Below, one piece after another: positions 30,914 through 39,684 of a stretch of 64,000 bases of DNA. How positions within the stretch are numbered: position 1 is the stretch's first letter; each line of letters starts with the position of its first letter. Source of the DNA: Samsonia erythrinae. Its GTDB lineage: Bacteria; Pseudomonadota; Gammaproteobacteria; Enterobacterales; Enterobacteriaceae. The notes beneath the pieces were generated by a model. The model made no database searches. It was not told the origin of the DNA and saw only the letters and a program-made list of their open reading frames with translations. Made by a program: the position numbers and the translations under genes. The stretch covers positions 1 through 64,000 of the forward strand of contig NZ_SMBY01000001.1 of the NCBI RefSeq assembly GCF_004342665.1, given 5' to 3'.

Positions 30914-31501
30914 ATGAATTTTCGCCCGCTGTTGTTGGGTTTTACGTTGCTGCTGACTGGATGCGGCACGCTTTCTCATTTCTCCTGGTCCAGCCTGTCG
31001 CCGTTTAACTGGTTCGGCAGTCCGTTACAGGTTAGTGATGCAGGCGTCGGCGGCATTAATACGGGAACGCCGCTGTCTGAAGGGGCGTTACAGCACGCGC
31101 TGGAGGGGAATTACTCACTGCGCAGTGGCATGGAAACCGCCAACGGCCAACTGGTCGCGTTTTATCAGGCGCTGGATGGAAAAAACGTCAAGATGATCGT
31201 CAGCGGCGAGCCGAAAGGTAGCGTGCGTAAAGTCGAGGTGATGGATTCTGAGATTGCCAGCGTATGGGGCGTGAAAATCGGCGACGCGTTCAGCGACACT
31301 TACCGCAAAGCGTTCGAGTCCTGTCAGTTGGGACAAGGCGATGATGCACAAAGCGTCGAATGCGTCGCGCCGCAGAGCAGGCACGTCAGCTACATCTATT
31401 CTGGCGAATGGCGTGGGCCGGAGGGCCTGATGCCATCCGACGATATTTTGAAAAATTGGAAAGTCAGTAAAATTGTGTGGCACGCGCAGCCACGAAACTA
31501 A
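30914..31501 (+). CDS. yfeY: RpoE-regulated lipoprotein YfeY
   Basis: The 195-residue lipoprotein has a signal sequence ending in the lipobox LLTGC, with the lipidated cysteine at residue 17. The mature part (SPFNWFGS, GINTGTPLSE, KIGDAFSDTY) resembles E. coli YfeY, a small periplasm-facing lipoprotein of unknown job in the sigma-E regulon. Gly-Thr after the cysteine predicts outer-membrane sorting. The ATG at 30914 follows GAGGAGAGG and is preferred to one six codons upstream. yfeX follows, as in E. coli. Confidence 0.88.
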   Translation: MNFRPLLLGFTLLLTGCGTLSHFSWSSLSPFNWFGSPLQVSDAGVGGINTGTPLSEGALQHALEGNYSLRSGMETANGQLVAFYQALDGKNVKMIVSGEPKGSVRKVEVMDSEIASVWGVKIGDAFSDTYRKAFESCQLGQGDDAQSVECVAPQSRHVSYIYSGEWRGPEGLMPSDDILKNWKVSKIVWHAQPRN

Positions 31502-31523
31502 TTTGTTTTCACGCAAAGTAAAA

Positions 31524-31569
31524 ATCAGGCGGCTTCCGGTATGCTATAACGGTGCCGCCTGATATTTTT
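31524..31569 (+). terminator. Terminator of yfeY
   Basis: ATCAGGCGGC (31524-31533) pairs perfectly with GCCGCCTGAT (31554-31563), followed by ATTTTT. It lies 22 bases after the yfeY stop codon. The loop contains TATAAC, which could be the -10 of a yfeX promoter. Confidence 0.7.
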
Positions 31570-31665
31570 CGGGGGCGCCGCAGACAGCGGCCATGGCAGC
31601 AAGACGTGACAACCACGGTAGTAAGTCATAACAACAAAGAAAAACTGACGCTTGAGGAAGCAGAA

Positions 31666-32565
31666 ATGACACCAATTCAGAGCGGTATTTTATTGGAACA
31701 CCGCCGTTTTGCCATTTTTATGGAGGCGATGGTTCAGGGGGAGTTTGACGCTATCCGGCAGGGATGCAAAAAATTTTGTCAGGCTCTGGACGTGCTACAG
31801 CAGCAGTATCCTGATGCTGGTCTGGGTGCGGTACTGGCGTTCGGCAACGATGTCTGGCGCGATTTGGACAGTCAGCACGGCGCGCAAGCGCTGAAGCCGT
31901 TTACGCCGCTGGGGAAAGGGCTTGCACCGGCAACGCAGCGCGATCTGCTGATCCATATCCAGTCTCTGCGCCATGATGTTAATTTTTCTCTGGCACAGGC
32001 GGCGCTGAACGCGTTTGGTAGCGCGATTCGCGTCGAAGAAGAAACGCACGGCTTCCGCTGGGTAGACGATCGCGATTTGAGCGGTTTTGTCGACGGCACG
32101 GAAAACCCGCAGGGCGACGACCGTTACGCCGTGGCGATTATTCCTGAAGGCCAGCCGGATGCCGGCGGCAGTTACGTCTTTACCCAACGCTGGGAGCACA
32201 ACCTGAAACAGCTGCAACGTTTTAGCGTGGAACAGCAGGAACAGATGATTGGCCGCACCAAGCAGGACAATGAAGAGCTGTCACCCGATGAGCGCCCGCT
32301 GACGTCACACCTCAGTCGCGTGGATTTAAAAGAAGAGGGGAAAGGACTGAAAATCCTGCGCCAGAGCCTGCCTTATGGCACGGCAAGCGGGAAGAACGGG
32401 CTTTACTTCATCGCTTACTGCGCGCGTCTGCATAATATTGAGCAGCAGTTGCTGAGCATGTTCGGCGATCGCGACGGCAAACGCGACGACATGCTGCGCT
32501 TAACGCGTGCCGTCAGCGGCAGCTACTTCTTCGCCCCTTCTCTGGAACGCCTGCTGTCATTATGA
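31666..32565 (+). CDS. yfeX: Dye-decolorizing-type haem peroxidase YfeX
   Basis: The 299-residue cytoplasmic haem protein belongs to the DyP peroxidase family. The GxxDG motif appears as GFVDGTENP, the proximal histidine in RWEHN, and a distal arginine in [10 protein letters not shown], all as in E. coli YfeX. It oxidises porphyrinogens and model substrates with peroxide; a proposed iron-from-haem activity is disputed. The frame is open 38 codons upstream, but GAGGAAGCAGAA before the ATG and alignment set the start at 31666. Its neighbours in this window, fus and yfeY, include other iron- and envelope-related genes. Confidence 0.95.
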   Translation: MTPIQSGILLEHRRFAIFMEAMVQGEFDAIRQGCKKFCQALDVLQQQYPDAGLGAVLAFGNDVWRDLDSQHGAQALKPFTPLGKGLAPATQRDLLIHIQSLRHDVNFSLAQAALNAFGSAIRVEEETHGFRWVDDRDLSGFVDGTENPQGDDRYAVAIIPEGQPDAGGSYVFTQRWEHNLKQLQRFSVEQQEQMIGRTKQDNEELSPDERPLTSHLSRVDLKEEGKGLKILRQSLPYGTASGKNGLYFIAYCARLHNIEQQLLSMFGDRDGKRDDMLRLTRAVSGSYFFAPSLERLLSL

Positions 32566-32596
32566 TGGTGAGGGTTCACTTCTACGGGGATGGCTT

Positions 32597-33478
32597 TTGA
32601 CAACGCTTGAACATCATATCGGACAGACGCCGCTGGTAAAGCTGCAACGTCTGACGCAAGAGACGGGAAGTGAAATCTGGCTGAAGCTGGAAGGGAATAA
32701 CCCGGCGGGTTCGGTAAAAGATCGGGCCGTGTTGTTTATGATCCAGCAGGCGGAGCGCCGCGGCGAGATTGCGCCTGGCGACCAACTGATTGAAGCAACC
32801 AGTGGCAATACCGGTATTGCCTTGGCGATGATTGCCGCCGTAAAAGGCTATCGGCTGCGTTTGCTGATGCCGGAAAACATGAGTCGCGAGCGGCAGTCCG
32901 CGATGCGCGCCTACGGCGCGGAGCTGGTTTTGGTCAATCCCGAAATGGGGATGGAAGGCGCGCGTGATTGGGTGCGTCAGATGGTGCTGTCGGGGGAGGG
33001 CAAAACGCTCGACCAGTTTAATAACCCGGACAATGCGCTGGCGCATTTCCTGACGACCGGTCCGGAAATTTGGCGGCAGACGACGGGCAAGCTGACGCAT
33101 TTCGTCTCCAGTATGGGCACGACAGGAACGATTTCCGGCGTTAGCCGCTATCTGAAGCAGCAGGGTTCCGCAATCTGTACGGTAGGGCTACAGCCGGCTG
33201 ACGGGAGCCACATTCCCGGTATCCGGCGCTGGTCGCCGGGCTATATGCCGGGCATTTTCCGCGCCGATCTGGTCGACCGAATTCTGGATGTGACGCAGGA
33301 AGATGCGGAGCATAGGCTGCGACAGTTGGCGCGGCTGGAAGGCATTTTCTGTGGCGTCAGTTCGGGCGGTGCGGTGGCGGGGGCGCTGCGGATTGCGGCG
33401 GACAACCCCGGCAGCATGATTGTGGCGATTGCCTGCGATCGCGGCGACCGTTATCTGTCCACTGGGGTATTTGATTAA
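32597..33478 (+). CDS. cysM: O-acetylserine sulfhydrylase B with TTG start
   Basis: CysM makes cysteine from O-acetylserine and sulfide or thiosulfate. The 293-residue PLP enzyme shows NNPAGSVKDR with the PLP lysine at residue 41, the phosphate loop TSGNTGIAL and CGVSSGGAVAG. The family start (MSTLE in E. coli) corresponds here to TTG-ACA-ACG-CTT at 32597; no in-frame ATG exists near, and GGGGA stands six bases before, so a TTG start is proposed. The C-terminus stops at GVFD, about ten residues short of E. coli CysM. It follows yfeX by 31 bases. Confidence 0.9.
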   Translation: MTTLEHHIGQTPLVKLQRLTQETGSEIWLKLEGNNPAGSVKDRAVLFMIQQAERRGEIAPGDQLIEATSGNTGIALAMIAAVKGYRLRLLMPENMSRERQSAMRAYGAELVLVNPEMGMEGARDWVRQMVLSGEGKTLDQFNNPDNALAHFLTTGPEIWRQTTGKLTHFVSSMGTTGTISGVSRYLKQQGSAICTVGLQPADGSHIPGIRRWSPGYMPGIFRADLVDRILDVTQEDAEHRLRQLARLEGIFCGVSSGGAVAGALRIAADNPGSMIVAIACDRGDRYLSTGVFD

Positions 33479-33481
33479 GGG

Positions 33482-33513
33482 CTGATGCCTTATCCGCCGC
33501 GATAAGGCATCAG
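33482..33513. terminator. Bidirectional hairpin between cysM and macB
   Basis: CTGATGCCTTATC (33482-33494) and GATAAGGCATCAG (33501-33513) form a perfect 13-base stem with a six-base loop, exactly between the convergent stop codons. It should terminate both genes; the sequence also recalls enterobacterial REP elements. Confidence 0.75.
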
Positions 33514-33516
33514 GGG

Positions 33517-35469
33517 TTATTCTCGCTCCAGCGCGTGAATCGGCTCCATCCGCGCTGCACGACGAGCGGGGAAGAAGCCGAAGAGAATACCGATCAGGCT
33601 GGAACACAGGAACGCGGTGATAATCGACGTGCTGGAATAGACCATCGCGAAATTGCTATTGAACTGCGCGAACAGTACGCCGATCCCCAACGACAGCCCT
33701 ACGCCCAGCAGACCACCGAGCAGGCAAACCAGCACGGCTTCGATAAGAAACTGCTGCATGATATCGCTGGTGCGCGCGCCGACCGCCATACGAACGCCGA
33801 TTTCCCGGGTACGCTCCGTCACCGAAACCAGCATGATGTTCATCACGCCAATGCCGCCGACCAGCAGTGAAATCAGGGCGATCATGGAGACGAGGAGCGT
33901 CAGGGTCGTGGTGGTTTTCTCGATCATTTGTCGGACGCTGTCGGTATTGAAGATAAAGAAATCTTTCGTACCGTGCCGCTGCGTCAGTAGGCGAGTGATA
34001 TCTTGTTCAGCGGTGTCCATCTCAACATTGTCTTTGATCCGCACCGTGATGCTGGCCAGATAGGACTGCCCGACCAGACGTGTCATCAATGTGGTGTAGG
34101 GCACCCAGACGTTCAGACTCTCATCGCTGCCGAAGCCTCCCTGATTCTTGCTGACGACGCCAATCACGCGAACCGGCAGCGACGCCAGAAAAATCACTTG
34201 TCCAATGGGGTCTTCACCGTGGGGAAAGAGTCTGTTGTAAGTGTTTTTATCGATGACGGCGTCCTGTGTCAGGTTATCCACGCTGCTGCGGGGGAACAGG
34301 ATGCCGCGTAGCAGCGTGTAGCCGCGCACGGTAAAAAACTGTTCGCCAACCCCTGAGACGCTGGCCGTTACCGCGATATTCCCGTAGCGCATCGTCGCGC
34401 TGGTGGAGATGGTCGGCGTCACGCTGTGTACGTATGGCTGTTGCGACAAGGGGCGAATATCGCTGGCGCGCAGCGTCTGGATCGCGCTGGCGTCCATGTC
34501 GCCGAAGTCCGAGCCGGGGAATATTTCCAACGTACTGGTGCCCATCGAATTGATATCGGCCAGTACCCGTTCCTGCGAGCCTTTTCCCAGCGCCACGACG
34601 GAGACGACGGACGCGATGCCGATAATGATGCCGAGCATGGTCAGGAACGTTCGCATCCGCTGGGCGTTCATCGCCAGCAGCGCCATCTTGAAGGCATCAA
34701 TAAAGCGATCTTTAAACTGATTCAGCGCCGATGTTGTCGGCGACGCCGGGGGGACAATGGCCGGGACGCCAGCCTCAGCAGGCCGCGTTTGCCGATCGGC
34801 AATCACCTCGCCATCGCGCAGTTCGATGATACGCTCGGCGTGTTCGGCGATGGTCATATCATGGGTGACGATGACGATCGTATTGCCTTGCTTATGAAGG
34901 TCGCGCAGGATGCTCAGGACTTCATTGCCGCTGTGGGTATCCAGCGCGCCGGTAGGCTCATCGGCCAGAATGATGCCGCCACCGTTCATCAGCGCACGGG
35001 CGATACTGACGCGCTGTTGCTGGCCGCCGGAAAGCTGACTGGGACGGTAGTGAAGCCGATTTTCCAGACCAAGCCTGGTTAACAGCTCTGCCGCCCGCCG
35101 ACGGCGATCCATACGGCGCTTCCCGGCATAAATTGCCGGGACTTCAACATTGCCCAAGGCGCTCAGGTCGCCGAGCAGGTGGTAGCGCTGAAAAATAAAG
35201 CCGAAATGTTCGCGGCGCAGTTCGGCTAACTGGTCGCTATCCAGCCCGCTGACGGCACGTCCCTCAACCTGATAATCACCGCCTGATGGCTTATCCAGAC
35301 AGCCGAGAATATTCATCAGCGTGGATTTACCCGATCCTGACGCACCGACAATCGCCACCATTTCTCCCTGATTAATGGTCAGGTTGATGTTTTTGAGGAT
35401 AGTGACTTCCTGCTCTCCGTTGGAAAAATGGCGCGTAATATCAGTCAGTTTAAGCAAGGGGATCGACAT
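33517..35469 (-). CDS. macB: MacB-type ABC transporter of a tripartite efflux pump
   Basis: The 650-residue protein joins an N-terminal ATPase to four membrane segments with a large periplasmic domain. The ATPase has Walker [10 protein letters not shown] at 42-50, LSGGQ at 146-150 and Walker B ILADEP near 167. The membrane part has one segment near 275, and three after 525 with [21 protein letters not shown]. MacB uses ATP to drive export of macrolides, toxins or peptides from the periplasm through MacA and TolC. It lies three bases after macA. An adjoining divergent two-component system suggests envelope-responsive control. Confidence 0.93.
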   Translation of the reverse strand: MSIPLLKLTDITRHFSNGEQEVTILKNINLTINQGEMVAIVGASGSGKSTLMNILGCLDKPSGGDYQVEGRAVSGLDSDQLAELRREHFGFIFQRYHLLGDLSALGNVEVPAIYAGKRRMDRRRRAAELLTRLGLENRLHYRPSQLSGGQQQRVSIARALMNGGGIILADEPTGALDTHSGNEVLSILRDLHKQGNTIVIVTHDMTIAEHAERIIELRDGEVIADRQTRPAEAGVPAIVPPASPTTSALNQFKDRFIDAFKMALLAMNAQRMRTFLTMLGIIIGIASVVSVVALGKGSQERVLADINSMGTSTLEIFPGSDFGDMDASAIQTLRASDIRPLSQQPYVHSVTPTISTSATMRYGNIAVTASVSGVGEQFFTVRGYTLLRGILFPRSSVDNLTQDAVIDKNTYNRLFPHGEDPIGQVIFLASLPVRVIGVVSKNQGGFGSDESLNVWVPYTTLMTRLVGQSYLASITVRIKDNVEMDTAEQDITRLLTQRHGTKDFFIFNTDSVRQMIEKTTTTLTLLVSMIALISLLVGGIGVMNIMLVSVTERTREIGVRMAVGARTSDIMQQFLIEAVLVCLLGGLLGVGLSLGIGVLFAQFNSNFAMVYSSTSIITAFLCSSLIGILFGFFPARRAARMEPIHALERE

Positions 35470-35472
35470 GGA

Positions 35473-36666
35473 TTACCTTCCTTTCGCCGGTTCGGGCGGC
35501 ATGGACGCGCCATCACCGGACGATTGGCCGATAACAACCCGTTCGCCTACGCTCAGCCCGGAGCGGATTTCGGTGCGGACGTTGTCATTGAGGCCAAGCG
35601 TCACCGCACGGGATTCAACCTTCTGGTTCGCGCTGACGACCTGTATATGCCACTTCCCATCGCGCATGGTTAACGCAGTGGCGGGAACGACGAGGGCATT
35701 TTTCACCGAAGAGAGCAGGATATGCACCTGTGCTGTCATTGAGATACGTAAGATACCGTCAGGGTTTTTTACCTCAAACTGACCGTTGTAATAAACCGCA
35801 CTATTGGATGATGAGCCTGAACTGCTCATACCGGAAGAGGAGACGGCGTCATCGTTGATGGCGTCCGGAGCGGGTTCAATGGAACTCAAGGTGGCTTCAT
35901 AACGTTTGCCGGGTTCGCCCAGAATACTGAACCAGACCGGCATGCCGGTTTTCACCTTGACGACATCGGCTTCTGATATTTGCGCTTTGATCGTCATGGT
36001 TTCCAGATTGGCGACTTTGGCAATGGTGGGCGTAGTCTGGATCGCATTGACCGTTTGGCCGGCTTCAACAGGAATCGCCACGACGGTGCCATCCATCGGT
36101 GAGCGAATTTGGGTGTAGCCCAGGTTAACTTTGGCGGTGTTGACGGTGATCTGCGCCTGCACGATTTGGGCATCCAGCGCGTCGATGTTGGCTCTGGTGG
36201 CATCAAGCGTCGCTTTCGCGCTGTCGTAGTCCGCTTGTGCGCCAAGGCCGCGCTTCATCAGCATTTTCTGGCGTTGCCAGCTTAATTCATTATTCCGTAA
36301 TTCCGCCAGCTTGGCCGCACGCTGTGCCTGAATATTTTTTAGCGCCGCTTCGCCATCCCTCAGCGTATCCTGCTGAGTCAGATCGTCAATCTCGGCGATC
36401 AACTGCCCTTTCTTGACTTTATCGCCGAGCTTCACGTGCAGGGCTTTGATTTGGCCTGTGGCCTGCGCGCCGACACTGACCTGTTTCTGCGCTTCAATTT
36501 TTCCGTCAGCGAGTACCGTTTCTTCGAGATCCGCAATTTCTGCCGTGGCGGTGATATAGTTTGACGCAGGCGATGACCGGGAGAAAGACAGATGAATAAG
36601 CACCCCAGCCGCGATGAGGACAAGAATTATCGCGGCACGCCGTCGTGTCAAAAATCGTGATTGCAT
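35473..36666 (-). CDS. macA: MacA-type membrane fusion protein
   Basis: The 397-residue periplasmic adaptor links MacB to TolC. It has an N-terminal membrane anchor (about 10-29), a lipoyl/barrel-sandwich domain with VSVGAQATGQI, an alpha-helical hairpin (about 95-175) and beta-barrel domains with MTIKAQISEADVV. A serine-rich insertion (SSSGMSSSGSSSNS) lies near residue 285. It is the first gene of the macA-macB pair and is divergent from an OmpR-family regulator. Confidence 0.92.
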   Translation of the reverse strand: MQSRFLTRRRAAIILVLIAAGVLIHLSFSRSSPASNYITATAEIADLEETVLADGKIEAQKQVSVGAQATGQIKALHVKLGDKVKKGQLIAEIDDLTQQDTLRDGEAALKNIQAQRAAKLAELRNNELSWQRQKMLMKRGLGAQADYDSAKATLDATRANIDALDAQIVQAQITVNTAKVNLGYTQIRSPMDGTVVAIPVEAGQTVNAIQTTPTIAKVANLETMTIKAQISEADVVKVKTGMPVWFSILGEPGKRYEATLSSIEPAPDAINDDAVSSSGMSSSGSSSNSAVYYNGQFEVKNPDGILRISMTAQVHILLSSVKNALVVPATALTMRDGKWHIQVVSANQKVESRAVTLGLNDNVRTEIRSGLSVGERVVIGQSSGDGASMPPEPAKGR

Positions 36667-36714
36667 GAGTGTGAGTCGTCCTTAATAACTGCGCGGAGGT
36701 CAATGACCCCGATG

Positions 36715-36783
36715 GGTAATTTACGCTGAGTATGCAAGGGTAAAGGTAATCTTTCGTGAAGGGAATGGTAAGGATTCAGTAAA
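36715..36783. promoter_or_regulatory. Repeated GGTAA elements in the macA/regulator intergenic region
   Basis: GGTAA occurs at 36715, 36739, 36745 and 36767, with GTAAA at 36779. The last two are about 11 bases apart (one helical turn), and the one before is 22 bases back. Tandem repeats spaced by helical turns are typical of OmpR/CpxR-family sites (CpxR: GTAAA-N5-GTAAA). They may bind the neighbouring response regulator and control both divergent operons. Confidence 0.4.
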
Positions 36784-36911
36784 TTTAGCTGCGAATACTC
36801 ACATCAGGCCTGAAAATGTATCGGCTATCTCTTTCATACTTCAAGCGCTATGTGGGTTTTCTTCCCGCACTCGAATTCTCTGGGGTATATCCGATTTAAA
36901 GAGGACAGGAT

Positions 36912-37592
36912 ATGAATATTTTGCTGGTTGATGATGATGTGGAGCTGGGCGATATGCTCTGCGAATATCTGAATGCGGAAGGATTTTCGACATCCCGGGT
37001 GCTGACGGGCAAAGAAGGTGTCGAACGCGTGATGTCGGAAGATTATACCGCGGTGATTTTGGATGTGATGCTGCCGGATATGAGCGGGATTGACGTGCTG
37101 CGTCAAATAAGAAAAAACCACCAGTTACCTATCATTATGCTGACAGCGAGAGGCGACAACATCGACAGGGTGATCGGTCTGGAAATGGGCGCGGATGACT
37201 ATATGCCCAAACCCTGTTACCCGCGCGAGCTGGTGGCGAGGCTGCGGGCTGTGCTACGCCGCTATGACGACCAGCCAAGTACCGCGCGGGATGACAGCGT
37301 GGCGGCCTGCGGCGATCTGGTTCTCAATCCGGCAACGCGCATCAGCGAATGGCGTGGGCAGCCGTTTGATCTCACGGCGTCTGAGTTTAATTTGCTGGAG
37401 CTGCTGTTGCGTTTCCCGGAGCGAGTGGTGTCAAAAGATGAGCTGTCTGAAAAATGTTTAGGCCGTAGCCGCGAAGCTTATGATCGCAGCGTGGATGTTC
37501 ACATCAGCAATATTCGTCAGAAACTCAGCGCATTAACGGGGAATACGTTGACGATTGAAACCGTGCGCAGCGTAGGGTATCGGATCCGCTAA
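36912..37592 (+). CDS. OmpR/CpxR-family response regulator
   Basis: The 226-residue regulator has a receiver domain (about 1-118) with the acidic pocket DDD at 7-9, phospho-accepting Asp51 (AVILDVMLP) and Lys101 in MPKPCYP. A winged-helix DNA-binding domain follows (about 130-226: LTASEFNLLELLLR, SVDVHISNIRQKL). It resembles CpxR, but the full CpxAR pair with cpxP context is not here, so this is a paralogue. Its stop shares a base with the sensor gene start. Being divergent from macAB, control of the pump is the simplest inference. Confidence 0.9.
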   Translation: MNILLVDDDVELGDMLCEYLNAEGFSTSRVLTGKEGVERVMSEDYTAVILDVMLPDMSGIDVLRQIRKNHQLPIIMLTARGDNIDRVIGLEMGADDYMPKPCYPRELVARLRAVLRRYDDQPSTARDDSVAACGDLVLNPATRISEWRGQPFDLTASEFNLLELLLRFPERVVSKDELSEKCLGRSREAYDRSVDVHISNIRQKLSALTGNTLTIETVRSVGYRIR

Positions 37593-38959
37593 TGATGATT
37601 CGAGGCAGACTGTTCTGGAAGATATTGCTGGGGTTCTGGCTGACATCCCTCGCGATGTCCCAACTGCTGTGGCTGGCGTTTTCCATGTATGGTGAACGCC
37701 TTAAACCGCTGGAAGAAAACGTCGTTTTGCGTATTGCCGCGGTGCAAACGAAAATGGTGGCGATGGCGTTACAGCATGGCGGGTTAGACGAATTACACGA
37801 TGTGATGTTGCTGCTGCCGTATAAAGAGCGACAATATATTTCCGTGACGGAGTCAGCGTTACCACAGTCAGAACGGTCGCTGCTCTCCGCGCCGCAGAGC
37901 GCCATGCTCGACGATGATTTTGCACTGAATAATCACGGCGAGCAGCAGACCGCGCTGGTGATCAAACAGGTCAATGGCCCTGGCGGAAAGTGGTATCAGA
38001 TACGTTATGACGCCGAGCTGCTGCGCAGCGAATTCCGTCCACCGCGCCCGGTTGAGTTTCTCAATGTGCCTGCGCCGTTCGCCGTGATTGCAGGGCTTGG
38101 CGGCCTGTTGTTTAGCTCGGTGCTGGCATGGAGTCTGGCGCGCCCGCTCAATCAGTTGCGCGCTGGCTTTGATCTGGTTGCCCAAGGGGATCTGAGCGTG
38201 CGGCTGTTGCCCGTGATGCGTAAGCGGCATGATGAAATCAGCGAGGTGGCACGTGATTTTGATTCCATGGTTGAACGCCTGCACAGGCTAGCCAGCACGC
38301 GCGAGCAGCTCCTCCATGATGTTTCGCATGAGCTGCGCTCCCCTCTGGCGCGGTTGCAGCTTGCCATCGGGCTGGCAAGGCAGAACGCTGGCAATATCGA
38401 AAGCTCCTTGCAACGCATAGAGCGTGAGGCGGCGCTGATGGATAAGATGATCGGCGAGCTGCTGACGCTATCGCGCACGGAGAATGCCAGCATAGAGGAA
38501 GCCTATTTCGATTTACTGGGGCTGGTAACGGCAGTGGTAAACGATGCGCGCTATGAAGCGCAGGTGACCGACGTTGAGATCCTGTTAGCGGCGGATGAAG
38601 ATGAAGACTACACGATCAAAGGCAACGCGGAACTGATGCGCAGGGCGGTCGATAATGTGATGCGCAACGCGCTGCGCTTTTCCGCCCCCGCGCAGCGGGT
38701 TCAGGTGTCGTTAATTCGGCATGAGCAGGAATGGATGATTCAGGTTGAGGATCAAGGGCCGGGGGTCGATCAAAGCCGGCTCTCCAGTATCTTCGATCCC
38801 TTTATTCGTATTGATTCGCCGCTGTCTGGCAAGGGCTATGGTTTAGGACTGGCGATTGCCCGCAAGGTCGTGCTGGCGCACGGTGGACGTATTGAGGCGG
38901 AAAATGGAGAGACGTGCGGATTAATTATTCGTTTGTGCGTGCCGCGTTGGAAAGCCTGA
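37592..38959 (+). CDS. CpxA-like sensor histidine kinase
   Basis: The 455-residue inner-membrane kinase has two membrane segments (about 8-30 and 160-182) around a periplasmic sensor of about 130 residues. A HAMP linker (LARPLNQLRAGFD) and a phospho-accepting domain with His246 in HDVSHELRSP follow. The ATP-binding domain has the N box (NVMRNALRFS), G1 (EDQGPGVD) and G2 (GKGYGLGLAIA). It pairs with the upstream regulator, sharing one base. The ligand is unknown. A second ATG at codon 2 is an equal start choice. Confidence 0.9.
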   Translation: MMIRGRLFWKILLGFWLTSLAMSQLLWLAFSMYGERLKPLEENVVLRIAAVQTKMVAMALQHGGLDELHDVMLLLPYKERQYISVTESALPQSERSLLSAPQSAMLDDDFALNNHGEQQTALVIKQVNGPGGKWYQIRYDAELLRSEFRPPRPVEFLNVPAPFAVIAGLGGLLFSSVLAWSLARPLNQLRAGFDLVAQGDLSVRLLPVMRKRHDEISEVARDFDSMVERLHRLASTREQLLHDVSHELRSPLARLQLAIGLARQNAGNIESSLQRIEREAALMDKMIGELLTLSRTENASIEEAYFDLLGLVTAVVNDARYEAQVTDVEILLAADEDEDYTIKGNAELMRRAVDNVMRNALRFSAPAQRVQVSLIRHEQEWMIQVEDQGPGVDQSRLSSIFDPFIRIDSPLSGKGYGLGLAIARKVVLAHGGRIEAENGETCGLIIRLCVPRWKA

Positions 38960-38960
38960 A

Positions 38961-38993
38961 ACGAACACGGCACCTTCCCGGTGCCGTGTTCGT
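38961..38993. terminator. Perfect 14-base hairpin between sensor kinase and crr
   Basis: ACGAACACGGCACC (38961-38974) and GGTGCCGTGTTCGT (38980-38993) form a perfect stem with a five-base loop, between convergent genes. It is a strong shared terminator candidate, although no T run follows. Confidence 0.7.
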
Positions 38994-39026
38994 GCAAACG
39001 TAGTGAACCACCCGTAGCGTGGCAGT

Positions 39027-39536
39027 TTACTTCTTGATACGGATAACCGGCGTTTCACCGACGACAACCGTACCACTCAGCTTGGTCAGTTCCTTAATTT
39101 CGTCCATGTTGGAAATAACCACAGGGGTCAGCGTCGATTTTGCTTTTTCTTCCAGTAAGGCGAGATCAAATTCAATAATGAGATCGCCTTTCTTCACGCG
39201 TTGGCCTTCTTCGGCGATACGTTTAAAGCCTTCGCCTTTCAGTTCAACGGTATCAATACCAAAGTGCACAAACAGCTCGATACCGCTGTCAGACTCGATG
39301 GAAAACGCATGGTTGGTTTCAAAAATCTTACCAATGGTGCCGTCTACCGGTGCGACGATTTTGTTTCCAGTTGGTTTGATGGCAATGCCGTCACCGACGA
39401 TCTTTTCTGCAAATACGACATCAGGCACATCTTCAATATTGACGATTTCACCGGACAGCGGGGCAATGATTTCAATGCTGCCTGTGTCTTTTTTGTCATC
39501 AGAAACCAGAGATTTCAATTTATCGAACAAACCCAT
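39027..39536 (-). CDS. crr: PTS glucose-specific EIIA component
   Basis: EIIA-Glc accepts phosphate from HPr and passes it to EIIBC-Glc. Its phosphorylation state activates adenylate cyclase or blocks sugar permeases. The 169-residue protein has the active-site histidine His91 (ELFVHFG) with His76 (FETNHAF) and the N-terminal amphipathic [11 protein letters not shown], all as in E. coli Crr. GGAGAGAAT precedes the ATG. It lies 148 bases after ptsI, further than in E. coli; a repeat-like segment fills part of the gap. Confidence 0.97.
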   Translation of the reverse strand: MGLFDKLKSLVSDDKKDTGSIEIIAPLSGEIVNIEDVPDVVFAEKIVGDGIAIKPTGNKIVAPVDGTIGKIFETNHAFSIESDSGIELFVHFGIDTVELKGEGFKRIAEEGQRVKKGDLIIEFDLALLEEKAKSTLTPVVISNMDEIKELTKLSGTVVVGETPVIRIKK

Positions 39537-39570
39537 GATTCTCTCCTAAGCATTAATATTGGGCCAGCAT

Positions 39571-39591
39571 ATACCCTAATCTTTCAAGTTG
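39571..39591. repeat. Fragment resembling an intergenic ATACCCTAA repeat
   Basis: ATACCCTAATCTTTCAAGTTG between ptsI and crr resembles the segment at 60458-60480 and, from memory, a short dispersed intergenic sequence common in soft-rot enterobacteria (ATACCCTAAATAATTCGAGTTG). It is probably a decayed copy. Confidence 0.35.
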
Positions 39592-39684
39592 TTGCGGCAT
39601 TAATTGATGTTGCCCCCGAACGTGCTTATCACCCGTCGAGGGCGCTGATTGCCGCCACCTTGAGAACGATGAGGTAACGCAGAA

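Noticed and set aside
34426-35082. 218-codon frame opposite macB
   Set aside because: It is a mirror of the MacB ATPase and membrane region, with no own features.
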